DNA of 64,000 nucleotides from Norana najaformis (lineage: Eukaryota; Annelida; Clitellata; Crassiclitellata; Hormogastridae): positions 30,285,087-30,349,086 of the forward strand of contig OZ029916.1 in NCBI GenBank assembly GCA_964023275.1. The letters are read 5' to 3'. Positions 35,001 to 43,300 of the stretch are shown piece by piece (position 1 is the first letter of the stretch; the number at the start of each line of letters is the position of its first letter). The notes beneath the pieces were generated by a model. That model ran no database searches, was not told the origin of the DNA, and saw only the letters and a list, made by a program, of their open reading frames with translations. The position numbers were made by a program, and so were the translations under genes.

Positions 35001-37371
35001 GCTGCAGTCCCAAGCTCGAGTTCCTCTTCTTTCTGTCGTTCCTCTCTGACGACATCCAACGCCAGATTCTCGTATTCAGTCCTCAGCTGTCCTTCGACTT
35101 CATTCTACAGATTATATTATCAAATATCTTAGAGTAGTCGTAATCGTAAATTAGAGATTTCTACACCGCTCAAAGAAAACCTAGACTCGAGAACCATCTT
35201 ATTCACAGGCGCCCAGTAACAAAAAATCAATAGACAAGAAGGGTCAGACTCGGTTCCGGGTCAAAATCCAAGTGTCAGGCAGGCAGACAGTTAAACAGTC
35301 ACACCCGCAAATGTGGATGATGTTGGGAATTAGAGCGGAAAAAGAGCCAGGGGAAAGAGGAAGAATCAGGATAGGATTGGTGGAAGAGTGTTTCCAGTTT
35401 TGAATGAAAGACATGCGCAGAGATTGCGGAGATTGAAGTATTTATGAGTTTCTATAATTGGTTCGTTAACTAGCCCTAATATTGTAATTCTGGTGGGAGT
35501 TTTTTCCAGAGAGATGGAGCAGCTGTGGCTATCGAGTAATTTCCAAAGTTTAAGGATGAGGTGACGAGAGGAAGGAGAAGTGTTAGGATAGAAAAAAAGC
35601 GGAGTGGTTGGATTGTAAATAACTGAAGAAGATAGGACAGTTGGGATGATTGAAGTGTGTTACGGGTACGCGATAGGACTTTGTACTCAGTTCGTTCAAG
35701 TATTTTAAGCCAATGAAGTGACTTGCGAACAGAAGTGATTTTATGGTGTTTGAATGTTTTGGTAACAGCATGAGCGAGAGCATTCTGGATAACTTGAAGG
35801 CGATTTATTTGGGTGGTGTCTATATTCAGGAAAAGTGAATTGCAGCAGTCTAGTTTAGCACAGACATTGGATATTACGATGGTAGACCCGGTTTTGAAGT
35901 AAAGCATAGAGCGGATTCTGCGAAGGCAAAGGATATTCATGAAACAAGAGCAGGAAACATGAGCTGAGGTTTAGACATTAGGATGAATTGAGCGCCATAT
36001 CTTAATGTACTCCAAGATCTTTGATATTATGCAGACAATAACAATCGGCTTTCAGCGATCTAGATGGTTAGTTGCATGTGAACCATAGGTAGATTACTTG
36101 AACTGCAGAATTGTGCAAATTCAACTGACCTGTCTTCTGCGGATTCAGCTCCAACAGGTGTGTGTCCAAATTGACATCCTTCTTGTAATTCAATATGACA
36201 CACATACATACACACGCAATATAGGCCTATGTGTGCGCATATAGCGCATACTATGTTATGTCATACGTGGGGATGAGGATGCATTGCTGTACCTTTATTC
36301 GTTTGAGTTGTCTGAGGTTGATGCTGTGCAGGTATTCTCTAAATCGGTTGAAGTTCTTGAGGGAAGTGAGACAGAAGCCATGGCGAGTGACGAGTCCGTG
36401 GCAATACAGGCCGTCTTGGAGGTCCGGTCGGCGCAGGTGGCCGCTGGAAAAGGGATCGTGGAGGGGGTTGTACTCGTGGGGCCCTGGCAGTTGCATCAGC
36501 AACGGGTCATTCAGGTCGAAGCCAAGACTCTCCGATGGAGTTCGCCATAGCTGAAAAGCATCCACAACCCAGCGCACCCGCATGCAGTAATATGACTCAG
36601 GCGCATGGCTACAGCCAGGTTTAGAGGTTCCATTGCACACATCCTGTCCTACACTGCATCATATGACGACCTAGAACCGTAGGTGTTATGCCAACGCTCT
36701 TGCTCCATTATTGGAATCAAATTTTTAACAACCCCATAGGGTACCGTGCTGATTATTATCATTAAATACGCACAAGACTATCGGCTCTACCCTATCAAAA
36801 TGCTATGCGAAGCTAAGTAGACTATTCAAGGGTAACAGTAACTTTAGGGCATTACCTTGTGGCAGATTGAACAATGTTGGTGCATTTTATGAGCTGCAAA
36901 AACAATTTAGAACGACTGATCTGCATTCCTAGCACAGTGATTACGTGATCTGAATGACCACAGAAAGTTTAGATAAAAGTTCAAGATTCCAGCTGCAGAC
37001 TAGATCCCGTCTGATCCATTTTAGTGGTGATAGCGTGTAGCTGTTGTTGCTACTGTGGTGTTGGTGTGGTGTGTTAGTGTGGCGGTGGTGTGGTGTGGTG
37101 GTGGTGATGATGATGTGGTAGTGATGGTGGTTGTGGCGATCTTGCATGTGTCAGTGTGTGTGAGAGCATCTTTTACCGGTTCTCCTGCTTTGGCTGGGTA
37201 CATGACGGCCTTTCCTTTCGGCACAACGCGAGGCAACGGAATCTTTGCGTCGAGTGGCAGGTGATACCAGCGAGGGAGGGCGTTCTCTGGTTGCCCTGGA
37301 GAGACGGGTCGTGGAGCTGGAGGCCGCGCAGGAGAACCCATGGTCCCGGCCGACTTCGCACGAGCCTTCAT
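20007..37371 (-). CDS. FSIP2: FSIP2-like protein (fibrous sheath-interacting protein 2), multi-exon gene
   Basis: FSIP2 is a very large sperm-flagellum protein that binds AKAP4 in mammals. Exons from the 5' end: 37177-37371, 36293-36550, 34974-35104, 33328-33469, 31897-32007, 31416-31563, 27230-27345, 25619-25826, 23998-24090 and 20007-23008. All join in phase (0,0,2,0,0,1,0,1,1) and give about 1467 codons. The assignment rests on the first two exons. The LPLDAKIPLPRVVPKGKAVM segment aligns with the LPLGVKLP..PG..AV start of FSIP2, and FDLNDP...PLHDP...FNRFREYL matches FNLTDP...SLHDP...FNKYRQYL. The rest is helix-rich, then acidic/Ser-rich. It is far shorter than mammalian FSIP2 (nearly 7000 residues). 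Germline or sperm expression is inferred from the family. The intron after 23998 appears to be GC-AG. Confidence 0.8.
23043..23352. repeat. Degenerate (ATGT)n/(GTAT)n microsatellite
   Basis: About 310 bp of ATGT/GTAT/CATG repeats with interruptions, in the FSIP2-like intron and starting about 35 nt upstream of the acceptor of the giant exon. The Cys/Tyr/Val-rich ORFs are artefacts. Confidence 0.95.
23859..23902. repeat. (TGTC)n microsatellite
   Basis: About 44 bp of TGTC units with a few variants, inside an FSIP2-like intron. Confidence 0.9.
23998..24090 (-). CDS. FSIP2: FSIP2-like exon 9, short, GC donor
   Basis: 31 codons, phase 1/1: GDETNRSQSSADSSSHKTEV then VFVTVENETLQ. Acceptor GGTTTTCTCAG. 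No GT donor gives the required phase; CAAG|GCAAGC is a consensus GC donor and does. The exon rests on splice signals and phase only. Confidence 0.58.
24230..25480. repeat. MITE-like AGTAA-rich repeat segments in FSIP2-like intron
   Basis: Two separated segments (24230-24360 and 25310-25480) are rich in AAGTACCTAAGTA and ACTTTTACTTCATTACTGATCA motifs. Such ends are typical of non-autonomous DNA transposons. Pairing between the two segments is imperfect. The DNA between carries four TAGGCCTA octamers and no gene. Confidence 0.4.
25619..25826 (-). CDS. FSIP2: FSIP2-like exon 8, disordered linker
   Basis: Encodes VILPATSRYKAELERGGGHD, then AAIQTSDSLQQMDPFVRQGS and a Gln/Ser/Gly-rich end. Acceptor TGTTGGCAG; donor ACTG|GTGGGC was chosen because it alone gives the phase 1 needed downstream. 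Confidence 0.6.
26062..26120. repeat. (GAT)n microsatellite
   Basis: GATGATGAT repeats with ACG interruptions in the FSIP2-like intron. Confidence 0.9.
26930..27165 (-). mobile_element. tRNA-derived SINE, family A
   Basis: On the minus strand a tRNA-like head carries an A box (TAGCCACATCGG) near 27150 and a B box GGTTCGCATCC at 27096-27106. A body follows, shared with the copy at 2775-2945. It lies 65 bp downstream of FSIP2-like exon 7. No acceptor-stem pairing was found, so it is a SINE and not a tRNA gene. Confidence 0.78.
27230..27345 (-). CDS. FSIP2: FSIP2-like exon 7
   Basis: Encodes ADAEIQTDPQDGLDPKLDKG then QLLLFDRSTGLIHDITDGF. Acceptor ACATTTTCAG; donor CTTT|GTAAGC. Phase 1 in, 0 out. 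A tRNA-derived SINE lies about 65 bp into the downstream intron. Confidence 0.72.
27440..27800. repeat. (TTA)n, (TTC)n and (TAG)n microsatellite cluster
   Basis: Trinucleotide arrays at about 27445-27540 and 27612-27800, mostly TTA/ATT with TTC and TAG runs. Confidence 0.93.
28235..28440 (-). mobile_element. tRNA-derived SINE, family B
   Basis: The minus-strand head has a TATGGTAGTCGATTGG A-box-like segment and a perfect GGTTCGAACC B box at 28364-28373. The body and head match the copy at 52640-52845 (shared ACTGTGTAG segment). It runs into an AT-rich tail near 28240. Confidence 0.75.
28585..29062. repeat. MITE-like element with inverted AGTAGTTTAACTAC ends
   Basis: The left end (28590-28700) and right end (28940-29060) share inverted motifs such as CTACTTTTGAAGT and AACTAGTAGTTA. 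No ORF lies between. The right end abuts the RTE-like LINE. Confidence 0.5.
29064..30100 (-). mobile_element. RTE-like non-LTR retrotransposon, 5'-truncated, RT open
   Basis: An intact 327-codon frame (29087-30070) covers the second half of a reverse transcriptase. GVRQGCVISPTLFNI is followed by the catalytic block NLRYADDIVLMA, then INIGKTKCMA, FVYLGSLVTEDAE and a C-terminal RRKMSYFGHIMRKQ...RGRPRKRWMDNI segment typical of RTE/BovB-type elements. The short 3' UTR ends in (GAA)n, also typical of RTE. The endonuclease and the N-terminal RT are missing. It lies in the FSIP2-like intron, same strand. Confidence 0.9.
31416..31563 (-). CDS. FSIP2: FSIP2-like exon 6
   Basis: Encodes GINNWKTRTAVQSEFFEELK then TRERRETEARRVHLAEKQRY and QSAIGSVHD. 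Acceptor TTTTGTCAG; donor GATG|GTAAGA. Phase 0 in, 1 out. A plus-strand ORF over it is a shadow. Confidence 0.75.
31690..31886. repeat. CTGT and CAGA tetranucleotide runs
   Basis: CTGT run at 31698-31755 and complementary ACAG/ACACAG runs at 31799-31885, forming an imperfect inverted pair between FSIP2-like exons 5 and 6. Confidence 0.85.
31897..32007 (-). CDS. FSIP2: FSIP2-like exon 5, basic helix
   Basis: 37 codons, phase 0/0: NRESRLAAVKGWLRKDGRKA then ALLRLRRLQIMEERRKK, strongly basic and amphipathic. Acceptor TTTTGTAG; donor AAGAAG|GTATAC. Confidence 0.72.
32870..33318 (-). mobile_element. Decayed LINE, C-terminal ORF2 region
   Basis: On the minus strand, broken frames read RLRDLHWLPVEWRIKFKIAC then LTFKAQNTSLPSYH, the conserved L-H-W-L-P-V/I...R..FK segment of L2/CR1-like ORF2. 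Several stops. It ends about 10 bp from FSIP2-like exon 4. Confidence 0.78.
33328..33469 (-). CDS. FSIP2: FSIP2-like exon 4
   Basis: Encodes YSDIMRDEESKLPDQLPDFV and SLLTNKEKEKLEEENKTFAT, ending in IRFAKIQ. Acceptor ACTGTGTAG; donor ACAG|GTCTCA. Phase 2 in, 0 out. The donor side abuts a decayed LINE. Confidence 0.72.
33845..33945 (-). mobile_element. L2-like LINE 3' tail, solo fragment
   Basis: Contains AATCTCGAGATTTCTACAGC, CAAGTCGCGGGAACCAGC and TTATTCACAGGCGC, the 3' module of the family seen at 35135 and 39100. No coding part. Confidence 0.78.
34377..34510. repeat. (CAGA)n microsatellite
   Basis: About 130 bp of CAGA/GAGACAGA units in an FSIP2-like intron. Confidence 0.95.
34974..35104 (-). 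CDS. FSIP2: FSIP2-like exon 3, acidic coiled-coil segment
   Basis: Encodes NEVEGQLRTEYENLALDVVR and EERQKEEELELGTAAEGGTP, a Glu-rich helix. Acceptor AATCTGTAG; donor CCAG|GTACCT. Phase 0 in, 2 out, which fits its neighbours. Confidence 0.72.
35130..35945 (-). mobile_element. L2-like LINE: C-terminal RT region plus 3' UTR
   Basis: The frame at 35476-35940 reads LDCCNSLFLNIDTTQINRLQ, VIQNALAHAVTKT, SLHWLKILERTEYKVLSRTR and ends APSLWKKLPPELQY. This is the C-terminal domain of L2/CR1-type ORF2. Downstream, to about 35130, lies the 3' UTR with a short TGCC run and the CGCCTGTGAATAAG...AATTTACGATTACGAC end. It is the best reference copy of this family here. It sits between FSIP2-like exons 2 and 3. 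Confidence 0.87.
36293..36550 (-). CDS. FSIP2: FSIP2-like exon 2, conserved FSIP2 block
   Basis: 86 codons, phase 0/0. Contains LWRTPSESLGFDLNDP, then YNPLHDPFSSGHLRRPDLQD, then CLTSLKNFNRFREYLHSINL. Spacing and residues match the F-N-L-T-D-P ... L-H-D-P ... F-N-K-Y-R-Q-Y-L block of vertebrate FSIP2. Acceptor GCTTTTCAG; donor ATAAAG|GTACAG. Two plus-strand ORFs here are antisense shadows. Confidence 0.85.
37040..37145. repeat. GTG-rich low-complexity tract
   Basis: GTGGTGTGGTGGTGATGATG-type sequence just inside the intron after FSIP2-like exon 1. Confidence 0.8.
37177..37371 (-). CDS. FSIP2: FSIP2-like exon 1
   Basis: Opens at ATG 37371 (MKARAKSAG); a second in-frame ATG at 37341 sits in a strong GACCATGGG context and may be the true start. 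A Pro/Arg-rich stretch is followed by LPLDAKIPLPRVVPKGKAVM and YPAKAGEP, the conserved FSIP2 N-terminal motif. Donor CCG|GTAAAA, phase 0. A TTGTTGCAG acceptor-like site just upstream allows a 5' non-coding exon. Confidence 0.78.
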
Positions 37372-37439
37372 CCTTCGCTGCAACAATCGCCAACAACGAC
37401 TTCTTAAAACGCAAAGGTGTCAATGCGGTTCAATTCCAA

Positions 37440-37900
37440 ACATCATCTACCGTAGCCGCCTGCATGCCTGCCTGCCCGCCTGCCTGCCTGCCTCTTGGAT
37501 CTTGACCTGGAACAGAACTCTTCCTGCCTATCGATTTTGTTTTGACTGAGCGTCTGTGGATAACCTGGCCCTCGTGACGTGGCTTTCGTTGGGCGCTGTA
37601 GAAATCTCGGAAAGAGAGATGAGAAGAAAAAGGGGCGTCAGGATAGAATCTGTGAAAGAGAAATGTTTTCAGTTTTGAGTGAAAGTACATTGCAGAAATT
37701 GCAAGTGATGGAGCATAGATGAGTTTGTATAATTGTCAGATAACAGATAACTGTCGCAGTTCTTGAGGGAGTTTATTCCAGCGTGGTGGGGCAGCTGTGG
37801 CTATGGAGCGATTACCAAATGTTAAGGATGAGGTGACGGACGGGCGGAGAAGTATTAGGGCAGAAGAGGAGCGGAGTGGTTGGATTGTAAATAACATGTA
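37440..37900. mobile_element. Inverted composite of L2-like LINE fragments
   Basis: 37440-37612 is a plus-oriented 3' UTR (six or so TGCC units, then CTTGGATCTTGACCTGGAAC to GGGCGCTGTAGAAATCTCG). At 37613-37900 it switches abruptly to minus-oriented C-terminal RT/UTR sequence, alignable with 35390-35640. The two halves point in opposite directions. Confidence 0.78.
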
Positions 37901-38012
37901 GACTTCAACAGCTTATAATCAAATTTGCCCCAGATCTAGGCTATGTTTGTGCATGTCGAGGTTAATGCATTAAGCGATTATACAGATCTGTTCTCATGTA
38001 GGTTATATATCT

Positions 38013-38085
38013 AATCTTGATTGATTTGCATCCAGTTAGGCCTATATATTATATGTCTGTAACTGGATGCAAATCATTCAAGATT
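38013..38085. repeat. Near-perfect 26-bp inverted repeat with 21-nt loop
   Basis: Left arm 38013-38038 and right arm 38060-38085 pair with a single mismatch. Each arm contains the POU octamer ATTTGCAT / ATGCAAAT. The whole could fold as a 73-nt hairpin. Confidence 0.85.
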
Positions 38086-38494
38086 TTCATGGCTAAGCAT
38101 TGTGGATAAGAAGCCATTTGTTAATTACTGCGCAGAAATTTGGAAGTAGCGTCTCCATGAACTGCTCTTTTAGAATGTTGTTACTGAAGGAGCCCAATGC
38201 CTCCAGCTACAGATAATTATAATAGGGGAAAATTGTGTCAACATCAAATGCAAATAGCAAAATAAGAGCAGGTTGACATTAAGTCTATAGAATGTAGCCT
38301 AAACGGTCGAGCCGCCGTGGGTCTAGAGATTTGTCAATAAAATCATTACCGTTTAGCCCTTCACTTTTCCACTGGCTTCCAAGAAGTGTCAGACAAGAGT
38401 TGGTTACAGCGTAGGCCTACAGATTGCGAAAAGTCACCGACAGCGTCTAGTGGTCCCACAGTTAGACGTTAGGCCTAAGAGATTTATAATTGGA

Positions 38495-38660
38495 CTGAGT
38501 CCGGAGATTAATAATTAGACTGACGTCAAGAGATTAACAATTAGACTGACGTCAATAGATAGGCCTAAGTTTTTAAGAACCTTTGTTCTACAGATATTCT
38601 GGCGTTAACAGACGCCGCTGACCAAATCATGTCCCTGCGAATTTAGTATTCAGTGACGTC
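38495..38660. promoter_or_regulatory. Tandem repeat carrying CRE sites upstream of FSIP2-like gene
   Basis: About three units of roughly 27 bp (GAGATTAACAATTAGACTGA-type) run through 38490-38556. Two contain a perfect CRE, TGACGTCA, at 38521-38528 and 38547-38554. A third CRE is at 38653-38660 within TGACGTCACGG. They lie 1.15-1.29 kb upstream of the FSIP2-like ATG. A role is inferred only. Confidence 0.45.
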
Positions 38661-38894
38661 ACGGCGTTGCCGTGACAACTGAGTTCGTAAACTCAAGAGG
38701 TCTACGTCAAAAGTGACACTGGTCTACGTAGGCGTGTAATAACTGCAATTCGAACCCCTTAAAGAGAAACTTCTCCCCCAACTGCAACGTCATATGCAGG
38801 ACATAAGAAGCACCTATAGCAATTTTCCCAAATAGGCCTACTTATGGCCCCATGAATGTCGGAGGATATCTGAAGGCTATATGGGAATACTAAA

Positions 38895-39200
38895 ATATCA
38901 TAATCGTAAACTCGAGAATTCTACACCGCCAGAAGGAAGCTAAGCCGTGGGAACTATCTCATTCAAAGGCTCTCAGTCAAAACAAATCGATTGGCAGGAA
39001 GGGTTCGGTTCCATGTCAAGATCCAAGAATCAAGCAGGTAGACAGTCAGACCGCTACAGTGGATGGTGTTTTGAAAATGGACTGCTCTTGACCCTTTTGC
39101 CTATCGATTTTGTTTTGACTGAGCGCCTGTGAATAAGCTGGTTCCCGCGACTTAGCTTTTGTTGAGCGCTTAGAAATTTCGAGATTACGACTACGATTAA
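38895..39200. mobile_element. Fold-back pair of L2-like LINE 3' ends
   Basis: 38899-39040 is the 3' module in minus orientation; 39095-39198 is the same module in plus orientation (TGCCTATCGATTTTGTTTTG to GAGATTACGACTACGATTA). The arms are roughly 75-80 percent alike and about 55 bp apart, so the pair could form a large hairpin. Confidence 0.8.
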
Positions 39201-39269
39201 AGCCATCTAAAACCGGATTTCTCCGCATTGTTCATTCTCAGCAACTGAATAAATTGAACTCTTTGAATT

Positions 39270-39700
39270 CAGTCCATCTAGGCATCTCCATCATACAACG
39301 CAGCTGTTCATCCTGCAATCTGGGCGTTGTGTTCGACTCCAACCTGTCATTCAGGAAACACATCAACAGCGCCACTACCACATCCTTGATGTAACAGGAT
39401 TAGGCGCCACATTCCCTTTTCTGCCCTGGTTTGTTTGGCTATGCACTGGTCTACAGCCGTATTATTCTACAACAACTCGCTTCTTACTGGCATTTCAAAA
39501 GCTAACTTAGTCACGATTCAGGGTCGTAAATACCTTAGCCAGTGCTATCATTAAAACTCCAAAATATGAACATGTTATCGCCAACATTACTATCTATATC
39601 TGTACTGACTCCCAAGACTTGCCTCTACTCGACCAGTTCTTCCGACTGTCTTAATCCGACTATTCCTTTGACCAGGACAGCTCTCGTTTGGTCCACAGAG
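39270..39700 (+). mobile_element. Decayed LINE RT C-terminal region
   Basis: A plus-strand broken frame reads CNLGVVFDSNLSFRKHINSA, the R-N-L-G-V-x-x-D-x-x-L-S motif after the RT thumb in L2/CR1-like elements. Stops follow. Confidence 0.7.
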
Positions 39701-40319
39701 GAACGCTGACCGCCGGTAGCCAGCTATGGGCCCACAAATGTGGCAGCCAAGGTAGGCTGTTGATACTTATATATGCTTGACGGGCAAATATCAGTACTGG
39801 CGGATCCAGAAGTTACAAGGGGCCAATGTTTCCATGAAATGTTTTGGACCTTTTTTGTCCTCAACACTTTTAAGAATCTAAAATATCATCATCATCATCA
39901 CTTTTACATCCAGTTTGGTAGGTAACCTTCTCCCTACCTCTTTGAGGTAGGCATCTATTCTGACTGCTTGCTTGCAACAGAAATCATTACTTTTCTAATC
40001 ACTACTTTTCCTTGATTTCTGCTCTTCTCACTTACTTCATATAGCCACTGCAATTCCATTCACATCTGCTACTTCACCCCCCTTAAACTGCAGAAGACTG
40101 CTCCGTCAAAGCGTATAGCATGTGTGTCTGCGTGTGTGTGCGCGCGTGTGTATAACGACATCACAAAATTGTGAAAACTGCTGGTAACTGAGGGATTTCT
40201 TGTAGATAAACGAATACGTTTAAAACAATAACAGACGACGGCAACAGAAGCAGAGTGTCTCAGTTTGATTCTCAGTTGCTCACTGCCTGGCCATGCAAAG
40301 ACGTTATAATTATGCATAG

Positions 40320-43300
40320 ATGATGACGACGACAAATACAACACAAAAGATGATGATGATTATGTCAGACAGTATGAAAATGACACTGCAACAGCATAAC
40401 ATGAAAATCACCTGCTTGAACAAACCGATTCACTTAAACAACCAAACTGTCATCAGGTTCACTGATCATAAACACGACATCCCATACCACCTTAGTCAAA
40501 TAAAGTCTCTCAGTGTTGGTCACATATAAAAACTATTCTATTTATCAAGTAAGTTCATGAATGCTGCCAGTAAACTAGTGAAATAACACTGGTTACCAAC
40601 TTCTACAGTGTGCCATAAAAAGAACAATATAATGTACTAATGTAAGCTGCAAATTACAAGTTTCTTTCAGTGTAAAACTTTTTTAATTGCAGTAACTTGT
40701 CAATTTTCTGTTTTCTGAAGTTTGGAGTAACTTCTGAAGTTTAACTGTTCAGACTAACAATGCTAATACAACAAAACTGGATAGAGCATAAAAAATGGGA
40801 ACAAAACGGGCAAGTTTGATAAAAAAAGTCCAAGTGTCGGGATAACTAATCTTTATAATCACACGTAAACTGCTGATATGATGCAGATGGTAATTTAGCG
40901 AAATCAATATTACACAATAAATAACGCAGAACAGTGATTCCGCTGATCTTACCCTCTTTGCTGTATCACCGACATCACAAGATCTCATTTAAGAAGCATT
41001 CAGCCAATCACTTTTACATTTCATCCAGACAAAGAAATGACAATTAAATTACAGACTGCTAACAAGTAACTCAGCAGAGAATATATAAATGTTGTAACAT
41101 TACAATTACAAGAGAATAAAAGCTGTAATATAACAATAAGAGAATAACTATTGTAAGACAGTGATAGAAGACTAAATGTTACTTCATAATGAGAATAAAT
41201 GTTACATGATAAGAGAATAAATGTTACAAATATAATATGACATTAACAACATTGGACTTATAGTAACCAAGTTGAACATTCAAACTTCTATAAAGACTCA
41301 TAATTAACCGAGTTAATAAATACAAAATATTACTCTGTAGTCCGATTAGTTAAAGGAAGAATGGACTTAAATTAAGCCAAGACTTCAAAAAAAGATTAGA
41401 AATTTCAGATCCTTGTGTGGTGAAGGACTAGTAAAAATTCTTCTACAAGCAGCATTGTTAACATAAAGAGCTTCAACTGAGTAGGTTTGAGTAGGTGGAG
41501 TAGGTTTGCATTATTGCAAAAACTGTCGCAGTTTTGTCAAAGTTTGGCTCTGCAATCAATTGACTTAAGCACAAAAGACCAGATGGGGCAACACTGATGG
41601 CTCCCTGCATGTCTGCATACATGCGATGAAGCAAATGGTATAACTTTTGGATAAATGATTAAATAAACTGACAAATAAAGACATCATAAAGACATCCAAA
41701 ACCAGGGCAACAGTGTCATGATCTCATAACAGTAAGAATAAAACCATCAAGGTACCAAAGGAAACAAAAAATAATTTCCATATTTAAAGCTATTGATATG
41801 ATCTTTGAAATAGCTTCATTAATACTGTAAGGAAAAGGAAATCAAGTCAGATAGTTAAAACCAAATCAAAAGTTAACAAAAAAAACTAGTTGAAACAGAA
41901 TCAAGACAATGAACAGATACATATGGATGTCGATTAATCTGTAACTCATTAATTTACATTTACCACAAAGTTGAAAATTACAAATTCTTTAAAAAACTAC
42001 ATTTAACTATTTTACGAACCAAATGCTTTTCAAAGCAGCTTAAGAGGCTAGATACTTATAACCAATTCTTAGCTTATTCGTCATATTTCCCAATACAAAA
42101 ACCATGTCATTCTCAGCTGTTTTTAGGTGTAAAAAAGGGATGGTCTAACTATCAAATCGTATTTTAATGTCAGCCATAACGACAAAAAAGCAACAACACA
42201 ACAAAATAACAGAAATTACTACTAAAATATAATTTAACTTGTTTGATGAAAAAATCGACTAAAACAGCAGCCGACAAACATACACTGGAAAACGATTCTC
42301 AGAAAGCAACTATGTATCAATTTAACTCAAACTGTACAAAATCTCAGAGGCCAAAAATCAAACTGCATAATAATTTATATATACAGATTACCATTCATTC
42401 AAATATTCAACCAATAAATCAATAAACGAAAAGGAACAAGTTGAACAAATCTCATAAAAAAAGTTGAAACTGGAACTATGCATCAGCATGACCTCAGTGT
42501 GACTTCAGCAGCTACTGTATATTGACAGGTGGCTGAAAAGATGCCAGAACAAGGCCATTTTTCTGGAAAACCATGTCAGAATAAGCACAACCCGTTAGGT
42601 TTTCAAAAGAGAAAGCCAGAGCACACAGCTTGATAAACCAAGAACAACAGCAACATTTAAAAGAATCAGGCCTTCAAGTAGCATGGTGTTCTCAGCATAA
42701 GAAAAGAATCTGAAATGTTATCTTAAAAGAAAATTCTAACAGTTCCTCTATCATCATTGTATTAAGATACTTTCTAATGTCCTATCCTTGATTAAATTGT
42801 TCAGGGTGGTAAAGAACATAAAAGCCAAATTCACAAGTTGGCACAGAACATAAACGGAGTCAATAAGTGCAAGAACTCAAGAATGAAGGAATGAAAAATC
42901 ATGATACATCAGTAATTCCTGAATAAGCAAGGTAAAAGTTCTTTCGCATTTGCTTCTTTCAAAAGAAGTTCCCAGATGTGATGGATAGTTTGGCTGAAGA
43001 AGCAGACACAGCCAAAGCAACAACCGAGCAACGCATTCAGAAGAGAATGAGATGCAGACAACACAAAAGAGACAGACCTAAGTTAGGATTGAGACTATTA
43101 TGCTTTCTGAGGTAATAAAGGACCTTCACCAGCTTTGATTTCATGCACAAGAGATGCAGTCTTAGAATCATTTCAACGACGGAAAGGATACAATAACAAA
43201 TGTTATTAACAAACACTGCTGAACACTGTTTAAAAAACAGGAAGTAAGAAAACGATTGCTAGCCATAGCACTTGAGTTTGTCAAAGGAAAACACACCAAA

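Larger units (their letters stand above)
37372..40300. other. Upstream region of FSIP2-like gene
   Basis: No coding sequence recognised apart from LINE remnants. It contains an inverted pair of L2-like fragments (37440-37900), an inverted-repeat hairpin (38013-38085), a CRE cluster (38495-38660), a fold-back L2 tail pair (38895-39200), a decayed LINE (39270-39700) and five TAGGCCTA octamers. Confidence 0.6.

Noticed and set aside
36231..36554. Two plus-strand ORFs of 88-107 codons
   Set aside because: Antisense to the conserved FSIP2 block, which is on the minus strand.
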